Assembly (NCBI RefSeq): GCF_032118995.1 | Contig: NC_092657.1 | Span: forward strand, 14,490,181-14,554,180 | DNA length: 64,000 bases | Origin: Asterias amurensis | Lineage: Eukaryota > Echinodermata > Asteroidea > Forcipulatida > Asteriidae | Direction of reading: 5' to 3' | Shown: piece after piece, positions 1 to 10,782 of the stretch | Layout: every line of letters begins with the position of its first letter | How positions within the stretch are numbered: position 1 is the first letter of the stretch | Notes under the pieces: generated by a model | Seen by the model: only the letters and a program-made list of their open reading frames with translations | Database searches by the model: none | Told to the model about the DNA's origin: nothing | Translations under genes and position numbers: made by a program

Positions 1-305
1 AACTGGTGTATCCCAACATGAGCATAATAAACAAACAAGCCTGTGAAAATGTGAGCTCAATTTGTCGTCACTGTTGCGAGAAGATGATACAAAAAACCTT
101 GTTGGAAGAAATTGCGGGCTTAGTTGAATAAAAGACTTCTGGCTAGAAGTATTTTATTACTTTAGTGATAAAATAACCTCTTTCTCAAAATCTATACTAC
201 TTCAGAAGTTGCCGTTTCTCACATAAATGCTATCAACAGCTCTTTAATGCTCGCCACCAAGTCAGTTTTAAAGTTAATGGTTATTTTGAGTAATTACCAA
301 ACGTG
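1..305. repeat. Diverged copy of TTAA miniature element, family A
   Basis: The stretch resembles the interior of the better copies at 14535-14914 and 18432-18806. Shared words are the 'ggtgtatcccaacat' start, 'cctgtgaaaat', 'gagctcaatt', 'gccgtttctcaca' and 'gagtaattacca' near its right end. The window edge removes the left terminus. It is the most degraded long copy of the family here. Confidence 0.6.
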
Positions 306-429
306 AACCTTTCCCTTAAATGGTAAAACCGATTACTGATGTTTTCGCAAAAATGATTGTTCGACCAAATAACGTCAAACTACAACTTAAAATCAATGTC
401 GCGTAGGCCCTGTGCGTCTAGCGAATTGC

Positions 430-799
430 TTAAAGCCATTATACACTTTCGGTTAACAGTATTTTTCAAGTCCCACACTTCGTGTATCACATCTTTTAAA
501 ATGACAAACCTGTGAAAAACGGTCAATCGGTCAACGGAGTCAGGAGAAAGTAACGGGGAAACCCACTTTTGTTCTACAAGTTTCACCGTGTCGTGACATG
601 TGTTAAAAAGAATCCGTAATTATCGCGACCGATATTTCATATTGTTTTATTCTGTTTTTTTTTAAAGTAAGGCATTTCATGAAACAATATTTCAAGAGAA
701 GTCTTTTACCATTACCTTTTGTAAACCCTGTAAATTATTTGTAAATCGGTGAACTTTTATTTTATTTATTTTTTTACCGAAAGTGTATAACGGATTTAA
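430..799. mobile_element. TTAA miniature element, family B
   Basis: A non-coding element of about 370 bp begins TTAAAGCCATTATACACTTT and ends in an imperfect inverted copy (accgaaagtgtataacggatttaa). The interior matches the copies at 17759-18126 and, inverted, 20539-20890. TTAA at both ends suggests mobilisation by a TTAA-specific (piggyBac-type) transposase; that family assignment is an inference from the target site alone. Confidence 0.7.
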
Positions 800-1009
800 A
801 GGAAAACACAAATTACCAAAAAATATAAACCTAGTCAGACAAGACGAAAACAATCTGCAATTTCAGTTGTACCGCGATGATTGTTTTAATTGATAGGATC
901 ACTGTTAAATTTAGTGAACAATTAAGTGTTGTGGGTAGATCAGAGTGGCAAACAAATTGTTAAAAACATGAAAACAAAAAAAACAGAAGCGTTGTCCGTT
1001 ATGTTGTTG

Positions 1010-1403
1010 TTAAAGAAACACGTTGCCTCGGATCGGACCAGTTGGTCTTTGAAAAGCGTTTCACACCGTTTGTTCTGAAATGCATATATGGTTAGAAAGA
1101 TGTTTTAAAAGTAGAATATAATGATCCACACACGTATCACTCAAAGTTGCAATGGTTTTCATTTTACGTCGCGAACTAACGCGGTCGGCCATATATGGGA
1201 GTCAAATTTGTGACTCCAACAAATGACCGAACGGGTTTGTCGACGAGGTAAAACGAAAACCACGCAATTTCGAGGCATATTTGTATAGATCATTGTATTC
1301 TACATTTACAACATCTCTCTTACCATACCGATTTTATAACAAACGGTTACAGAATGCTTTTCAAAGACCAACTCGACCGATCCAAGGCAACGTGTTCCTT
1401 TAA
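1010..1403. mobile_element. TTAA foldback miniature element, family C
   Basis: The two halves are inverted copies of each other. The ends read TTAAAGAAACACGTTGCC and, inverted, GGCAACGTGTTCCTTTAA; the arms carry 'gttggtctttgaaaagcg' and its reverse. The centre has the 'gcggtcggccat' and 'gactcc' words on both strands. A second, better-preserved copy lies at 46678-47068. There is no coding capacity. Confidence 0.75.
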
Positions 1404-1495
1404 TGTCTGAGTTTCTTCGATTGTTGCTCAAATTGTGTTAATGTTTGTATTGTTTCAGAGGCTGTGACACTTTGAGTTGTGACCTTGTTCATATT

Positions 1496-1551
1496 TAAAC
1501 GCATTGGACACTATTGAAAATATCTCCAAATAATTATAGGCATAAAACCTT
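1496..1551. repeat. Truncated end of family A element
   Basis: 'taaacgcattggacactatt' followed by 'aataattataggcataaaac' matches one terminus of family A, read inward. The rest of the element is missing, and the sequence passes straight into the transporter exon region. Confidence 0.55.
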
Positions 1552-1597
1552 ATGCCAGCCTACCCTTGCGTACCATCAGTAATCATGTTAAACTTAC

Positions 1598-1829
1598 CAG
1601 ATCCTTCGACCCCCGCATCTACAAAGGCAACCATCCAGCCAATTAACCAAGTCGAAGTGACGAACTGTTCCTGTAGGGTGGGTAACATCATACCTAGGCA
1701 TTTTACCAAAACATTCCAAGCTAGCCTGCTTGTAAATGAACCCAATACGGCAATCCAACCATGAAGACCACCATCTCGAAAAGTATCAACTGAAGATATC
1801 AAAACGCGTTCAAAACAGCCAGAAACCAT
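1598..1829 (-). CDS. First coding exon of an SLC16-type monocarboxylate transporter (partial gene)
   Basis: Read on the minus strand from an ATG at 1829, this exon encodes about 77 residues: a short cytoplasmic N-terminus, then the hallmark DGGLHGWIAVLGSF, a first membrane helix, 'LPTLQEQFVTST' and a second helix starting WLIGWMVAFV. The DGG-x-GW motif opening helix 1 and the LP-x-x-QE-x-F loop between helices 1 and 2 are the N-terminal signature of monocarboxylate transporters (major facilitator superfamily, plasma membrane, proton-linked solute transport in characterised members). The exon ends in a good donor (GATCTG|GTAAGT) at phase 1. Remaining exons would lie at lower coordinates, beyond the window start; nothing in 1-1597 looks like one. 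The substrate cannot be read from this fragment. Confidence 0.75.
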
Positions 1830-2009
1830 CTTAAAATTACCCTAAATAACGTGAATAACTTGTAGGTGAAGATTATGTGGTTGCAGCAACGTTCATGAAG
1901 CCTAATAATAACACGACACTACACCTACACTACACGGCACTACTTTACGTTGTAACAAACACTACAGCCAACTGGATGCGCCGTACCAATACACAGTTGC
2001 TTTTTTGTG

Positions 2010-2262
2010 TTAAAGGCAGTGGACAGTATTGGTAATTGTCAAAGAAAAGCCCTTACAGTTGGTGCATCTCAACATATGCATAAAATAACTAACCTGTGAA
2101 AATAATAAGAAAACACCCTTGTCACACGAAGTTGTGTGCGTTTAGATGGTTGATTTCCAGACCTCAAGTTCTAAACCTGAGGTCTCGAAATCAAATTCGT
2201 GGAAAATTACTTCTTTCTCGAAAACTATGGCACTTCAGAGGTAGCTGTTTCTCACAATGTTT

Positions 2263-2339
<77 letters not shown>

Positions 2340-2625
2340 GACTTGTAATGCGCACATATCCACCCTGCTGGGTGTTCAAGGCGCAGTAAACCAAAACAAA
2401 ACAAAACAAAAAACACAACACAAAGAAAAACAGACACAACAAAATTAGTCATTGAAAACCTGTGACATAAGATAAGTTTTGAGAAGAGACTTGAATTTTG
2501 CGGTACAAAGACAAGATCGAAGATTAAGTGGTATACCATCAACCTCTCCCTATTGCTCGTCACCAAGTAAGGTTTTATGCTAATACTTATTTTTAGTAAC
2601 TACCAATAGTGTCCACTACCTTTAA
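2010..2625. mobile_element. TTAA miniature element, family A, carrying an internal insertion
   Basis: The left end is TTAAAGGCAGTGGACAGT and the right end reads 'agtgtccactacctttaa', its inverted copy. The interior has the family's hairpin 'gacctcaagttc...gaggtctcgaaatc'. Normal length is about 375 bp. This copy is lengthened by an (AAT)n tract and about 190 bp of other sequence between the 'cacaatgtttta' and 'taccatcaacctct' parts of the family consensus. Confidence 0.75.
2263..2339. repeat. (AAT)n microsatellite inside family A element
   Basis: About 25 uninterrupted AAT units. The sequence that follows ('agacttgtaatgcgcaca', 'ccctgctgggtgttcaagg') does not belong to family A, so the tract probably marks the end of a secondary insertion. 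Long Asn, Ile or Tyr runs in its reading frames are artefacts of the repeat. Confidence 0.95.
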
Positions 2626-3759
2626 AGCGTTATCCATTACCTAGAGAAAACACATCAGCACGTTAGGCAGCACTCCAATGTACCCAACCCCAAATAATTA
2701 ACAGCCCCAGCAATGAACCAAACAATTCAGCGGCCCCACATTACACCTACACTACACGGCAATGCTTTACGTTGTAAACAAACAGGCGATCCGAAGCGAC
2801 CCTCGAGTGCACTTTGCGTTCATTCCTTGGTCTATACCAGCCGTCATTCACTACAAGCTACATACTGGTGCGTTCAAGACCTTCCGTCCCGGCGATGCAA
2901 GTCTCTCATAATTCCAAGTTTGTCAGCTAAGTGTCAATTTATCCAATCATTGTTATAATGTGTTGTACACGTATTTGTTGTAATAACAATGCTTAATATT
3001 CGTATAATTCTATGTTTGTATATATTATGTTTGTTTGTGAGACCACACCGGATGACTGTTTTATTTGCATATTTTAGACCAATTTATGTAAATTTACTCA
3101 ACAGATCATATAATTATGGCTGTTGTTGATCAAACAACCGAGAGAGAATTTACATTTGATATTCATTAAAATGCCAGTTAAAGATGCTATGCCAGATTTT
3201 TTGCCCCAAACATTAAAAAATCGAGGTTTAAGTTTGACTTTTAATGGTAATGGTCAGGAACCATGACAAAAATTTAAAACGTTTCTTAAAAAACACATAA
3301 TAATTGGTCACGTGAAACATTGTCGGGATCCCGACAAAAACTAATTTGGAGCGCTTAAATTCACTGCTACTAATAATTGGCGGACTTTTTTGAGCAACGG
3401 CTCAAATGAAAGCTTGTAACTTTCTCGACCCCCATCAAAATACCAGGTCAAATCGGCAAAAAATTTGTCAAAGCATCTTTAATATATAACTTATACTTAT
3501 TATTCACTTGCCTTGAAAAGAAAGCTGATGGCCATTGTCATTAGCCTGAGCTCAACATATGTATACTGACATGAATAGGTTCATGATCCTAGCACTATTG
3601 CAAAATTGCTTGAACCTCGCCAACAATAAAAAGCCTGTAATCTATCACGTCGTTCGTTAATGGACTGGGTAAGCTGTTACCGTATTGTATGTTATGGCAC
3701 GTTGCGTCAAAATATATAAACATTTACGAAAAGTCTTACAATAAACAGGCAAATTACAA
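2626..3759. other. Intergenic, no gene recognised
   Basis: No open frame with recognisable domain content. A ~45 bp segment at 2741-2783 ('acacctacactacacggca', 'ctttacgttgta') repeats 1918-1960, so the two copies flank the family A element at 2010-2625. Confidence 0.5.
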
Positions 3760-3880
3760 AATGTTTGGTTATTTCAACTTGGTTTCAGGTGGTTCCTTCG
3801 ACGTTTACCCCGGGGGAGGGGGGGGGGGGGGGTTGGCGGGTCTTATACAGGCAAACTTTTTATCTGGCGGCTGATACTTC
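3760..3880 (+). repeat. Dispersed poly-G repeat, copy 1
   Basis: The order is 'atttcaacttggttt', 'ggtggttcc', 'gttta', a G-tract of about 20, 'ggcgggtctta', then 'ctggcggctgatact'. The same order occurs at 4297-4410 and, inverted, at 8020-8140. It is non-coding and its element type is unknown. Confidence 0.6.
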
Positions 3881-3883
3881 TGT

Positions 3884-4295
3884 TAAATACACTGACAATA
3901 CTGGTAATTATCAAAGATCAGTCTTCTCACTTAGTGTAAACCGACATATGCATTTTAAAGTAACAAACCTATGGGCATTTGAGCTCAATTGGTCATCGAA
4001 GTTGCGTGAGAACTATTGAATAAAAAAACTTTTTTTTTGCAAAAGTTGTGTGACTTCAGATGCTTGATTTCTAGCCCTCAAAATCTTATTCTGAGATCTC
4101 GAAATCGAATTAAAGTAATTCATTGTAATGAGAAATTGCCACTTTCTACAAAAATATCGTTACTTCTAAGGGAGCTGTTTCTAAAAGGGTGTTATACTAC
4201 CAACATCTTCCCCATACTCGTTACCAAAAAAGGTTTATGCTGATAACTATTTTGAGTAATAATAATAATAATGACTTTTAGTGTCCAGTGAAAGT
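3884..4295. repeat. Family A miniature element, diverged
   Basis: It starts 'cactgacaatactggtaatt' and follows the family order: 'gagctcaattggtcatcgaa', 'gatgcttgatttc', 'gagatctcgaaatcgaa', 'gggagctgtttct', 'tactcgttacca', with a short AAT run before a degraded right terminus. Confidence 0.6.
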
Positions 4296-4296
4296 G

Positions 4297-4410
4297 TTGT
4301 TGGTAATTTCAACTTGGTTTTAAGTGGTTCATCCGATGTTTAACCTTGGTGGTGGTGGTGAGGGGTGTCTGGCGGGCCCTATGCAGCTTGTGTGACGGCT
4401 GATAATTTGT
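4297..4410 (+). repeat. Dispersed poly-G repeat, copy 2
   Basis: 'atttcaacttggttttaagt' then 'ggttcatccgatgtttaac', a GGT/GGG-rich tract and 'ggcgggcc...gacggctgat' parallel copy 1. The start of a third partial copy ('ccatttcaggtggttccc') is visible at 4431-4455. Confidence 0.6.
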
Positions 4411-4446
4411 TTTTGGAATAGTGTTATTGGCCATTTCAGGTGGTTC

Positions 4447-4560
4447 CCCTGATGTTAATAAAGACAGTGGACACTATTAGTAATTACCAAAAATAAGTGC
4501 TGGCATAAAAACTTCCCTGTAACACCGAATGGAGCTCTGTTGATAATATATTAGAGAGGT
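4447..4560. repeat. Truncated family A element
   Basis: 'aagacagtggacactattag', 'taattacc', 'aataagtgctggcataaaa' is one terminus of family A read inward; similarity fades after about 60 bp. Confidence 0.5.
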
Positions 4561-4848
4561 TTCGCAGAGTCGCGGATATTAATACGCATACATATATCGA
4601 ACCGTACGCGTTCGCGTCAAGTGAGCTGTGTAATTATGTTTCGCAGAAATCTAACGCATACCCCCAACTTGAGGCTCAAGAGGGCGCTAATAGACATGGT
4701 GAAAACCCGGTACATTAAAAAATAACCATCCGCTACAACAACATGAACAAACTAGACGTTAGGTGTTTGTGAACAAACACACAAAGCTGTTCCCTGTTGT
4801 TTTGCTTGGATCATGTGCTTAAATGACCAAGGAGTCTATAACTGAAAC

Positions 4849-4998
4849 AATGGGAGACTTTGGAACGCTAGGTGGCAGCAGACTCACCAGGTAAATTTCC
4901 ATGGTTTGTGTAGTTCTGAGCATGCTCACATTACCGAGAACAAGGGATTTTACCTAGTAAGTCTGCTGCCACAAAGCGTCCCAAAAGCCTCCCATTGA
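4849..4998. mobile_element. Foldback element with ~50 bp arms
   Basis: The left arm 'caatgggagactttggaacg' plus 'gtggcagcagact' is repeated inverted on the right as 'agtctgctgccac' plus 'cgtcccaaaagcctcccatt'. The ~50 bp centre contains 'gagcatgctca'. There is no open reading frame and no family name I can give. Confidence 0.65.
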
Positions 4999-5001
4999 GA
5001 A

Positions 5002-5160
5002 TAGGCTGTATATTTCTTGAGATATGGCCTCACTTCCGGTTGACCCAGAAGTAGAGGTCAACTTGAGGTCAAGGTTTTTCAACATGAATCTCCATGCCCC
5101 ATTAAGTTTATAAATTGGTTGGTACTTCTTGAGATATGGTGCTGCAAATATTTTTACTGT
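5002..5160 (+). repeat. Isolated copy of the AGGTCA-rich repeat
   Basis: 'ttcttgagatatggcctcac', 'ttccggttgacccagaagta' and 'gaggtcaacttgaggtcaag' match, inverted, the repeat unit that is tandem at 39915-40480. Two AGGTCA half-sites at 5055-5060 and 5066-5071 are separated by exactly five bases. Confidence 0.65.
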
Positions 5161-5649
5161 AACTTGTCAAGAGAGGGCGGTATATAAGGTGAGTGGTATC
5201 AACATCTCCTTTTTAAAGACAAATGTATGTTTAACTGAGTTGTGTATCCCCAAAAGTTCAATTAAAAAGTTGAATAAATGTAAACACTTGTATTTGACTC
5301 AGGACTGTTAGGCTTGTTTGGTTTCTTGAATTCATGACAGTATTTTAAGAGTCCATTGTCATGTGACAAACTACTAAGGATAAAATCCTTGAATTTGGTC
5401 GGTGGTTTGATGTTTGATCGAGTAGTACGAGATGATTTCACTGAACTGTTAACCACCAAACTCTGTGCTTATGATCACCGTTTTCCGTTTATTGTGTTTT
5501 TCAAACATCATGCATGCACACTGGTTATGCTCGGCTAACAATTGAGAAAAATAAAAGGTATATCTGTCGATTTAAATATTAAAAATCAAACTTAAATATT
5601 TAAAAACAAAAAATATGGTTTTAGTTTTGGGGGATAACAAAAAAATCAT
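5161..5649. other. Intergenic, no gene recognised
   Basis: AT-rich sequence without a supported gene, repeat or RNA. Confidence 0.4.
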
Positions 5650-5736
5650 TTTAACGCACGGACATTCGAACTCGCAGTCGTTTTATGTAATGTCATGACC
5701 GATTACCGCTAGACTATCTGGGCACGCAAGGAACGA
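5650..5736 (-). repeat. tRNA-like segment, probably a SINE head
   Basis: On the minus strand an A-box-like 'tagtctagcggtaatcgg' is followed about 30 bases later by a B-box-like 'gagttcgaatgtcc'. The acceptor halves do not pair well, so this is not a functional tRNA; a tRNA-derived SINE head or tRNA relic fits better. Confidence 0.35.
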
Positions 5737-6085
5737 GTTTTTACGCATTATATAGTTTTACATACATGTAGGGCTGAAACTACGAAATGCGTTTATCTTT
5801 TTACTAGTGTAGTATATAGACGTGGATAAATCCAAGTTACACGCGTCTTTCTAAACACCTGAATTAAACAAGTCTTACGAAATATCTTAAAAAGTTGCTT
5901 AGTTATCCTAGCCAGTTACACGAGGATAGGACAGTCTAAACTTATTGACCGCGATGTCCTTATTGTTAAATACATTGTAATGTAGATAGAGGATTGCGCA
6001 ACAACATGAACATATGATAGACATCAGTATAGATAAATCTTCAGCAGGTCGTTACTTCGATACTCTACAGCCTTGGCTGATTAAA

Positions 6086-6267
6086 AGCAACGCAGTGACA
6101 ATTTCACTGCTGACGAAAGGGTGGCTCTCGTTGAGACCATGAGGGACTTCAATTCCATTATTGATGACAAACGATGCGACACCAAAGCAAACCGGAAAAA
6201 GGTGACGCCTGGAAAGCTATTATATCAGAAAGCGTAAAAAACGATCTGCAAAGGACTACAAATTAAT
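6086..6267 (+). pseudogene. Relic of a SANT/MADF-like DNA-binding domain
   Basis: The plus strand reads NFTADERVALVETMRDF, then 'IIDDKRCDTKANRKK', and after a one-base frame change 'AWKAIISESVKNDLQ' before a stop. The layout (F-T-x-E-E, hydrophobic helix, K-rich turn, A-W-x-x-I) resembles the Myb/SANT- or MADF-type domain found in PIF/Harbinger partner proteins and many transposon-derived genes. The frame change, short length and missing partner domains mark it as broken. It is judged by eye only, and both family and origin are uncertain. Confidence 0.4.
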
Positions 6268-7139
6268 AGTCAGTTTGAAAAAAATTAGATTTGTGTTCGA
6301 AATTGTGGATAGGTGGGTCAAGGAAATAACTGCAAATCGAAAATAATTTGTTACCAAAAAAAAAATAAAAGTTGACATAAAACATAAATAATGAAAAATA
6401 CCCAGCTGGCCAAGATCGTCAATTTAATTCCTGATTAAACTACAAAGTTGTTTGTTTGTTGGTTTGTTTGTTTAAACCATCAGGAAAAGCCATTAACAAG
6501 ATGCCCTTCTTCATACTCTTCTAAGGGGTTCACCTTGTCCCTACAAACTCTTTGTGCACGCTGGTGTTGGCGACCATGACGATTTTCTTGTTCGTCATCC
6601 TCTTATTGTGCAAATGAGAAGATTTGGAGCCCTTCCATTCTGTCCACCTTTATACCTTTCTGTACACATATCTGGCTTTTAAATGGTTCAGAATGCTCAC
6701 TAAACAACCCCGTACCATGTTTAAGAATTGCTATTGTTTGTTATAAACACATGTTTAACTCTAACGTGCATTTAAACGCGGCAAACTAAAAGCAATAGTA
6801 TTACATAAATATTCGATTCATATTTAACACATGATTCTATTGCATTGACAAACAGTGCTTTAACATTGGGTAAAGGTATATACATAGGCACTTCGTTTAT
6901 TTTATTGTTTACTATTTATTAAATTAGAAAAAAACATAATTAATCTGAACATTTTATATGACGTTATATTGTTGCCTTGCTAATGTTGATAAACTTATTA
7001 TTATTATTCAATACCAATAATTCAAATGCAGTTCCTTGGAAAAAAATATATTTTGAGAGTGGGAAAGAAACATAAAACGACTCGATGCACTTTTCAGTTA
7101 TGACATTTGACAATGTTATATTAATAAATTTTCCAAAAA
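6268..7139. other. Intergenic, no gene recognised
   Basis: AT-rich with a few short A and T runs. I see no gene or repeat family that recurs in the window. Confidence 0.4.
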
Positions 7140-7450
7140 CCTCGATCTGTGACGCAACGGGATTCGATCCCGGGATCTTTAGGTGCCGCAGAGTCCAGAG
7201 CCCTTCCACTTGGCCACTGCTCATCTTACTTCAATTGTGTTCAAGTTTAATTTTTAAACCTTAGGATGAACTGCTATTAAACGTAACGTAGTAAACTATT
7301 TTTTATTTTTTTTTTATTTTTTTTTTTTTGGGGGGGGGGGGGGTGTAGAGTCTTGAGTCATTCCACTGGGCCACTGCTCATAGTACTTAAATTGCGTTTC
7401 GAGTTTATTTTTAAGCCCTAATAAATTTGAGTGATACTGCACGATAAGTT
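7140..7450 (-). repeat. Two partial copies of a tRNA-derived SINE
   Basis: On the minus strand at 7226-7140, 'agtggccaagtgg' (A box) and 'gggatcgaatccc' (B box) frame a tRNA-Ser/Leu-like head with degenerate pairing. The segment 'ccacttggccactgctcat' and its flank recur directly at about 7345-7430 as 'ccactgggccactgctcat'. A T-run and G-run (7300-7343) separates the copies. Confidence 0.55.
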
Positions 7451-8019
7451 AAGACTTCGCGGCCGGCCAATCATCGCGCAGTCACCACTGTTTATTTCGC
7501 TTCGGAGTAGTGTTCATAGATTTTGGAGGTACGTCGGCCGGTCGACCACGTCAGAACGAAGGAACAGCTCTCCCTAGGTAGTTCCACCCACAACTAACAT
7601 ACACGACGAACGTTTCACAAGGTGCCTTTATGGTAAGTCATTTACAGGGTGAATATTCATGCATCGGCCTCTGCGATGACGAAACACCACGAAAGCTTAC
7701 CCGCGCCATTCGAATGCGAATAAATAGACGGTGTGCTTGTGAAGCACCCCCGATGACAGTAACTCGGCTGTAACTCGGCTGTTGTAAAAGCACCTATATT
7801 TAAAAATTGATACTAATATTCTTAAAATGAAAATACCAGGAGACGGACAGTTTAATTACCATGATTTTAACACCTTGTGTGTTACAATCAGTGGAGTATT
7901 GTTGTCGCGGTAAGTGCTTACAATTGAACAGTGCCGATTTCCATTGTTGCTGTAATTCCTGTTGACAAGAACAGCTTTTCAAAACCCCCGCTATTAGGTT
8001 TACGCTGAATCAGAGGAGA
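7451..8019. other. Intergenic, no gene recognised
   Basis: A short GC-richer patch (7460-7560) contains gcggccggcc. No gene, RNA or repeat is supported. Confidence 0.35.
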
Positions 8020-8140
8020 GATCATAACACCAGTATCAACCGCCAGACATGTTTTGCTTCATTGGGCCCGCCAGACTCCCCCCCCCCCCCGGTTAACAAC
8101 GGTGGAACCACCTAAACAAAGTTGAAATGACCTATAATAC
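8020..8140 (-). repeat. Dispersed poly-G repeat, copy 3 (inverted)
   Basis: Reverse-complemented, it reads 'catttcaactttgtttaggt', 'ggttccac', a run of about 13 G, 'tctggcgggccc' and 'tctggcggttgatact', as in copies 1 and 2. Confidence 0.6.
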
Positions 8141-8572
8141 TATTCTTAATACCAGTAATCAAACGCCAGATACAAGTTTTGCTGACCCAAAGGCAAATAA
8201 TTATTAATGGAATACTGAGCAGACTTAATATTCATGTGGACAAAACGGTTTCTTAAAATAACTGAAAGGTTTACCACCCGCAGTTCCCTGAGAAATGTAA
8301 TGTCAGTTGTTTTAAAAATTACTGTTGTTCAACTCTATTCACATGGGCAGCCCGTTTTGGCAGCCTTATGAAATTCAAACAAAAACACACAGTTTTTAAC
8401 AACAACAACAACAATGCATGTATGAACGTTTTTCACTTGCCCTTTTGTTTAATTCTAACGAACATTTAGCTATCAATTGAATCGTTTCAGATTTGATTTC
8501 ATATAACCATATGCCTACCGAGGCTTTGACTCAAACCTATATGTAAATTCAGTGTATAATTAAGGTAATTAA

Positions 8573-8724
8573 AGGGTAGCGCTAAATATTTCACGGCCGT
8601 TTAAAATAGACAGGGTCAAATTGCCGTGTGATAAAGGCCCTCGCTTTTGGCTCGGGCCTTTATCACACGGCAATTTGACCCTGCAAGGTTTTAAACGGCC
8701 GTGAAAGAACTAGTCGCTACCTTT
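8573..8724. mobile_element. Near-perfect foldback element
   Basis: 'cacggccgtttaaaatagac' and 'gggtcaaattgccgtgtgat', then 'aaaggccc', are mirrored as 'gggccttt', 'atcacacggcaatttgaccc' and 'gttttaaacggccgtg' around a ~13 bp loop. Outer arms (aaagggtagcg / cgctacctttt) extend the match. The arms are about 70 bp and non-coding. Confidence 0.8.
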
Positions 8725-9037
8725 TATTCCCATTCATAAATGCCTTTTGGTAAAAAGGCGTAATGAAGTAAGAATTTCTGTAAAATGTATCCGTTTTCGA
8801 CGTGCTCGAGCTATGTATGTTTCTACATCTATGGTGTGTACATGTACGACGTCCGTGTGTTGCATTGTTTTGACTAAGACGCCTATTTCCGACAGTTTTG
8901 GTTCCGTTTCTGCGCATGCGCGGTTAGCCTTGGTGCAACATGTTCTGATTTTCCTTTCTTACACTGCGCGGCCAACTCAGTGACAGCACCTGCATCGCCC
9001 GTAACAAGAAACGTCTTGCACCAAGACCCTCCGCGCT

Positions 9038-9128
9038 CAACCGGTTATAAAATGTTTAAACACCCCCGGCCTCACGTGATGCGCTCTCCACAAATAGGAA
9101 TAGCGAAACTGTCTGAGGTATTTACGAT
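9038..9128. repeat. Short direct repeat with E-box and CCAAT-like words, copy 1
   Basis: 'ccggttataaaatgtttaaa', 'cacgtgatgcgctctccaca', 'aataggaatagcgaaactgt' and 'gaggtattta' recur in the same order at 10783-10872. A weaker version (10690-10735) has 'ctctcgaccaataggaat'. Confidence 0.6.
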
Positions 9129-10371
9129 TACTGTTTATTAATTGCTCTTAGCCTCGTGACTATTTCTTGAGGGGACTATAAAGGTGCATTTTGCATGTTT
9201 TTTGCAACATGTAAATCCGACAAAATATCAAGGCAGATATTCTTGAACTGTAAATACATTGTGTCTCCCTTCTTCAATTCCTAAAGCTTTAAATTGTCTC
9301 AAAAGGGGGTAGACGCCCCCTTGCGACTACTTTTGAATCATCATGTACTTGTTTTGAATTATTTTATTTTACCAATTATCATAAACAAATCAGTGTGTCT
9401 TGAAAATGTTTGGAAATAGGTATTTGGTTTTCCCTTCTCCAGTCCCAAGCCTGTTTGGACAAACACTAGTATTAGTTATTGCTCAGACAATGCCATTTGG
9501 TTTAGTTTAGGTCCAAGTTCAAGGTTGACTTTTCACTGGTTTGTTCATCGACTGCGTTCCTGATGCATTTATTAAGTAACACCATTACCTAAAAACATTG
9601 TTTTTTCCCTAATAATATGCTTTAGTCTAAAAATAAAAAAAAAATTAACAAAACACACTTAACATAATTCAATCAAAAACATGTGTTTCACTTGTTATGA
9701 ATGGGTTTGTTTTATTGTCTCCATTCATACGCATTCCAACAGATATTCAATTAAATAAGTAGACAAAAGACCGTGCAAGTTAGGTACGTATTATATTTCA
9801 ACACTTCCAAACAGTATGTTCCCTTTTGGGTTTGCTCAATTTAAAAATCTAAAAAAATAAAAACAGTTGTAATAATATTTTTCTCAACAATCCGCATTTT
9901 AATTTTTAAAACGTTCAAAAACGCGCAACACCTGCACGGTCTATTGTAGTTTACAGTTTTTGACTGATTCATTTGCATTGGCGTCTATAAATATTGCTTA
10001 CTAAAAAGCAATGAAATAGATATTTTATTCAAAACATGTCAAAAACAGCTATTACGTATCTCCACTTATGAATGGTACTAATTGAGGAAAAGGCCACTGC
10101 TATGCCAAAATTAATCAAAAGTGTCAAGAGTAAGAGGCATTTGTGAGCGGATTTACAGTTGTATTAAATCGCCTTTACTTCAATTTATGATATGCATCAC
10201 CGGCAGTTCTTGTGCGCAGAGTTTGATTATCATTCACAACTATAATGTCTGGTCATTAAGTGCAATAATAACGTCTGGTTTTCCAAACCTAAGTGCAATA
10301 ATTACGTCTGGTTTTCCAAACTTACACTCTGATAACTGTATTACTAAGAGAATCAATGTGTGGTGGAGAGG
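9129..10371. other. Intergenic, no gene recognised
   Basis: AT-rich DNA. A ~28 bp direct repeat sits at 10258-10325 ('taagtgcaataattacgtct' and 'ggttttccaaac'). No gene is supported. Confidence 0.4.
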
Positions 10372-10489
10372 TTTTCAACTAGTGGTTTAATCCCAACGAG
10401 GCCTGGTTCTTGATAATTTACCGATACGAAATCGAGGTAAAATTATCAAGAACCGGGCATCGGCGGGTTTAAACCACTAGTTGAAAACC
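10372..10489. mobile_element. Foldback element
   Basis: 'gttttcaactagtggttta' and 'ggttcttgataattt' on the left are mirrored by 'aaattatcaagaacc' and 'taaaccactagttgaaaac' on the right, around the centre 'accgatacgaaatcgaggt'. The arms are about 48 bp and non-coding. Confidence 0.75.
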
Positions 10490-10782
10490 GATTCAACACA
10501 CTTTGATTCCCAGTCATCAATACCTTTTCGGTCAAAAAAACATCAACACTTTTGGTCAAAAAGTTAAATAAATGCAAACATTATAATTGTGCAATGATTT
10601 CTTTCAACACAACCCTCCGCCGCCCTCGGGTAAACAACTCCTTATAAGGGAATGATGTGCGCGTTGCGCGTATCGCGTGATGTGACTGTTTCAGCCGTTG
10701 CTCTCGACCAATAGGAATGAAGAAACTGTATTATAAGCACAGGTGCAAGCTTGCGTGTCACGCCCATGTTTCAACACCTTTT

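Noticed and set aside
2096-2566. Frames with long Asn, Ile or Tyr runs
   Set aside because: They are translations of the (AAT)n microsatellite within a miniature element and have no domain content.
5650-5736. Functional tRNA gene
   Set aside because: Box-like words are present, but the acceptor and anticodon stems do not pair well. A tRNA-derived SINE head fits better.
8573-8724. Regulatory palindrome or terminator
   Set aside because: Arms of about 70 bp with outer extensions are far longer than protein-binding palindromes. A foldback element is the simpler reading.
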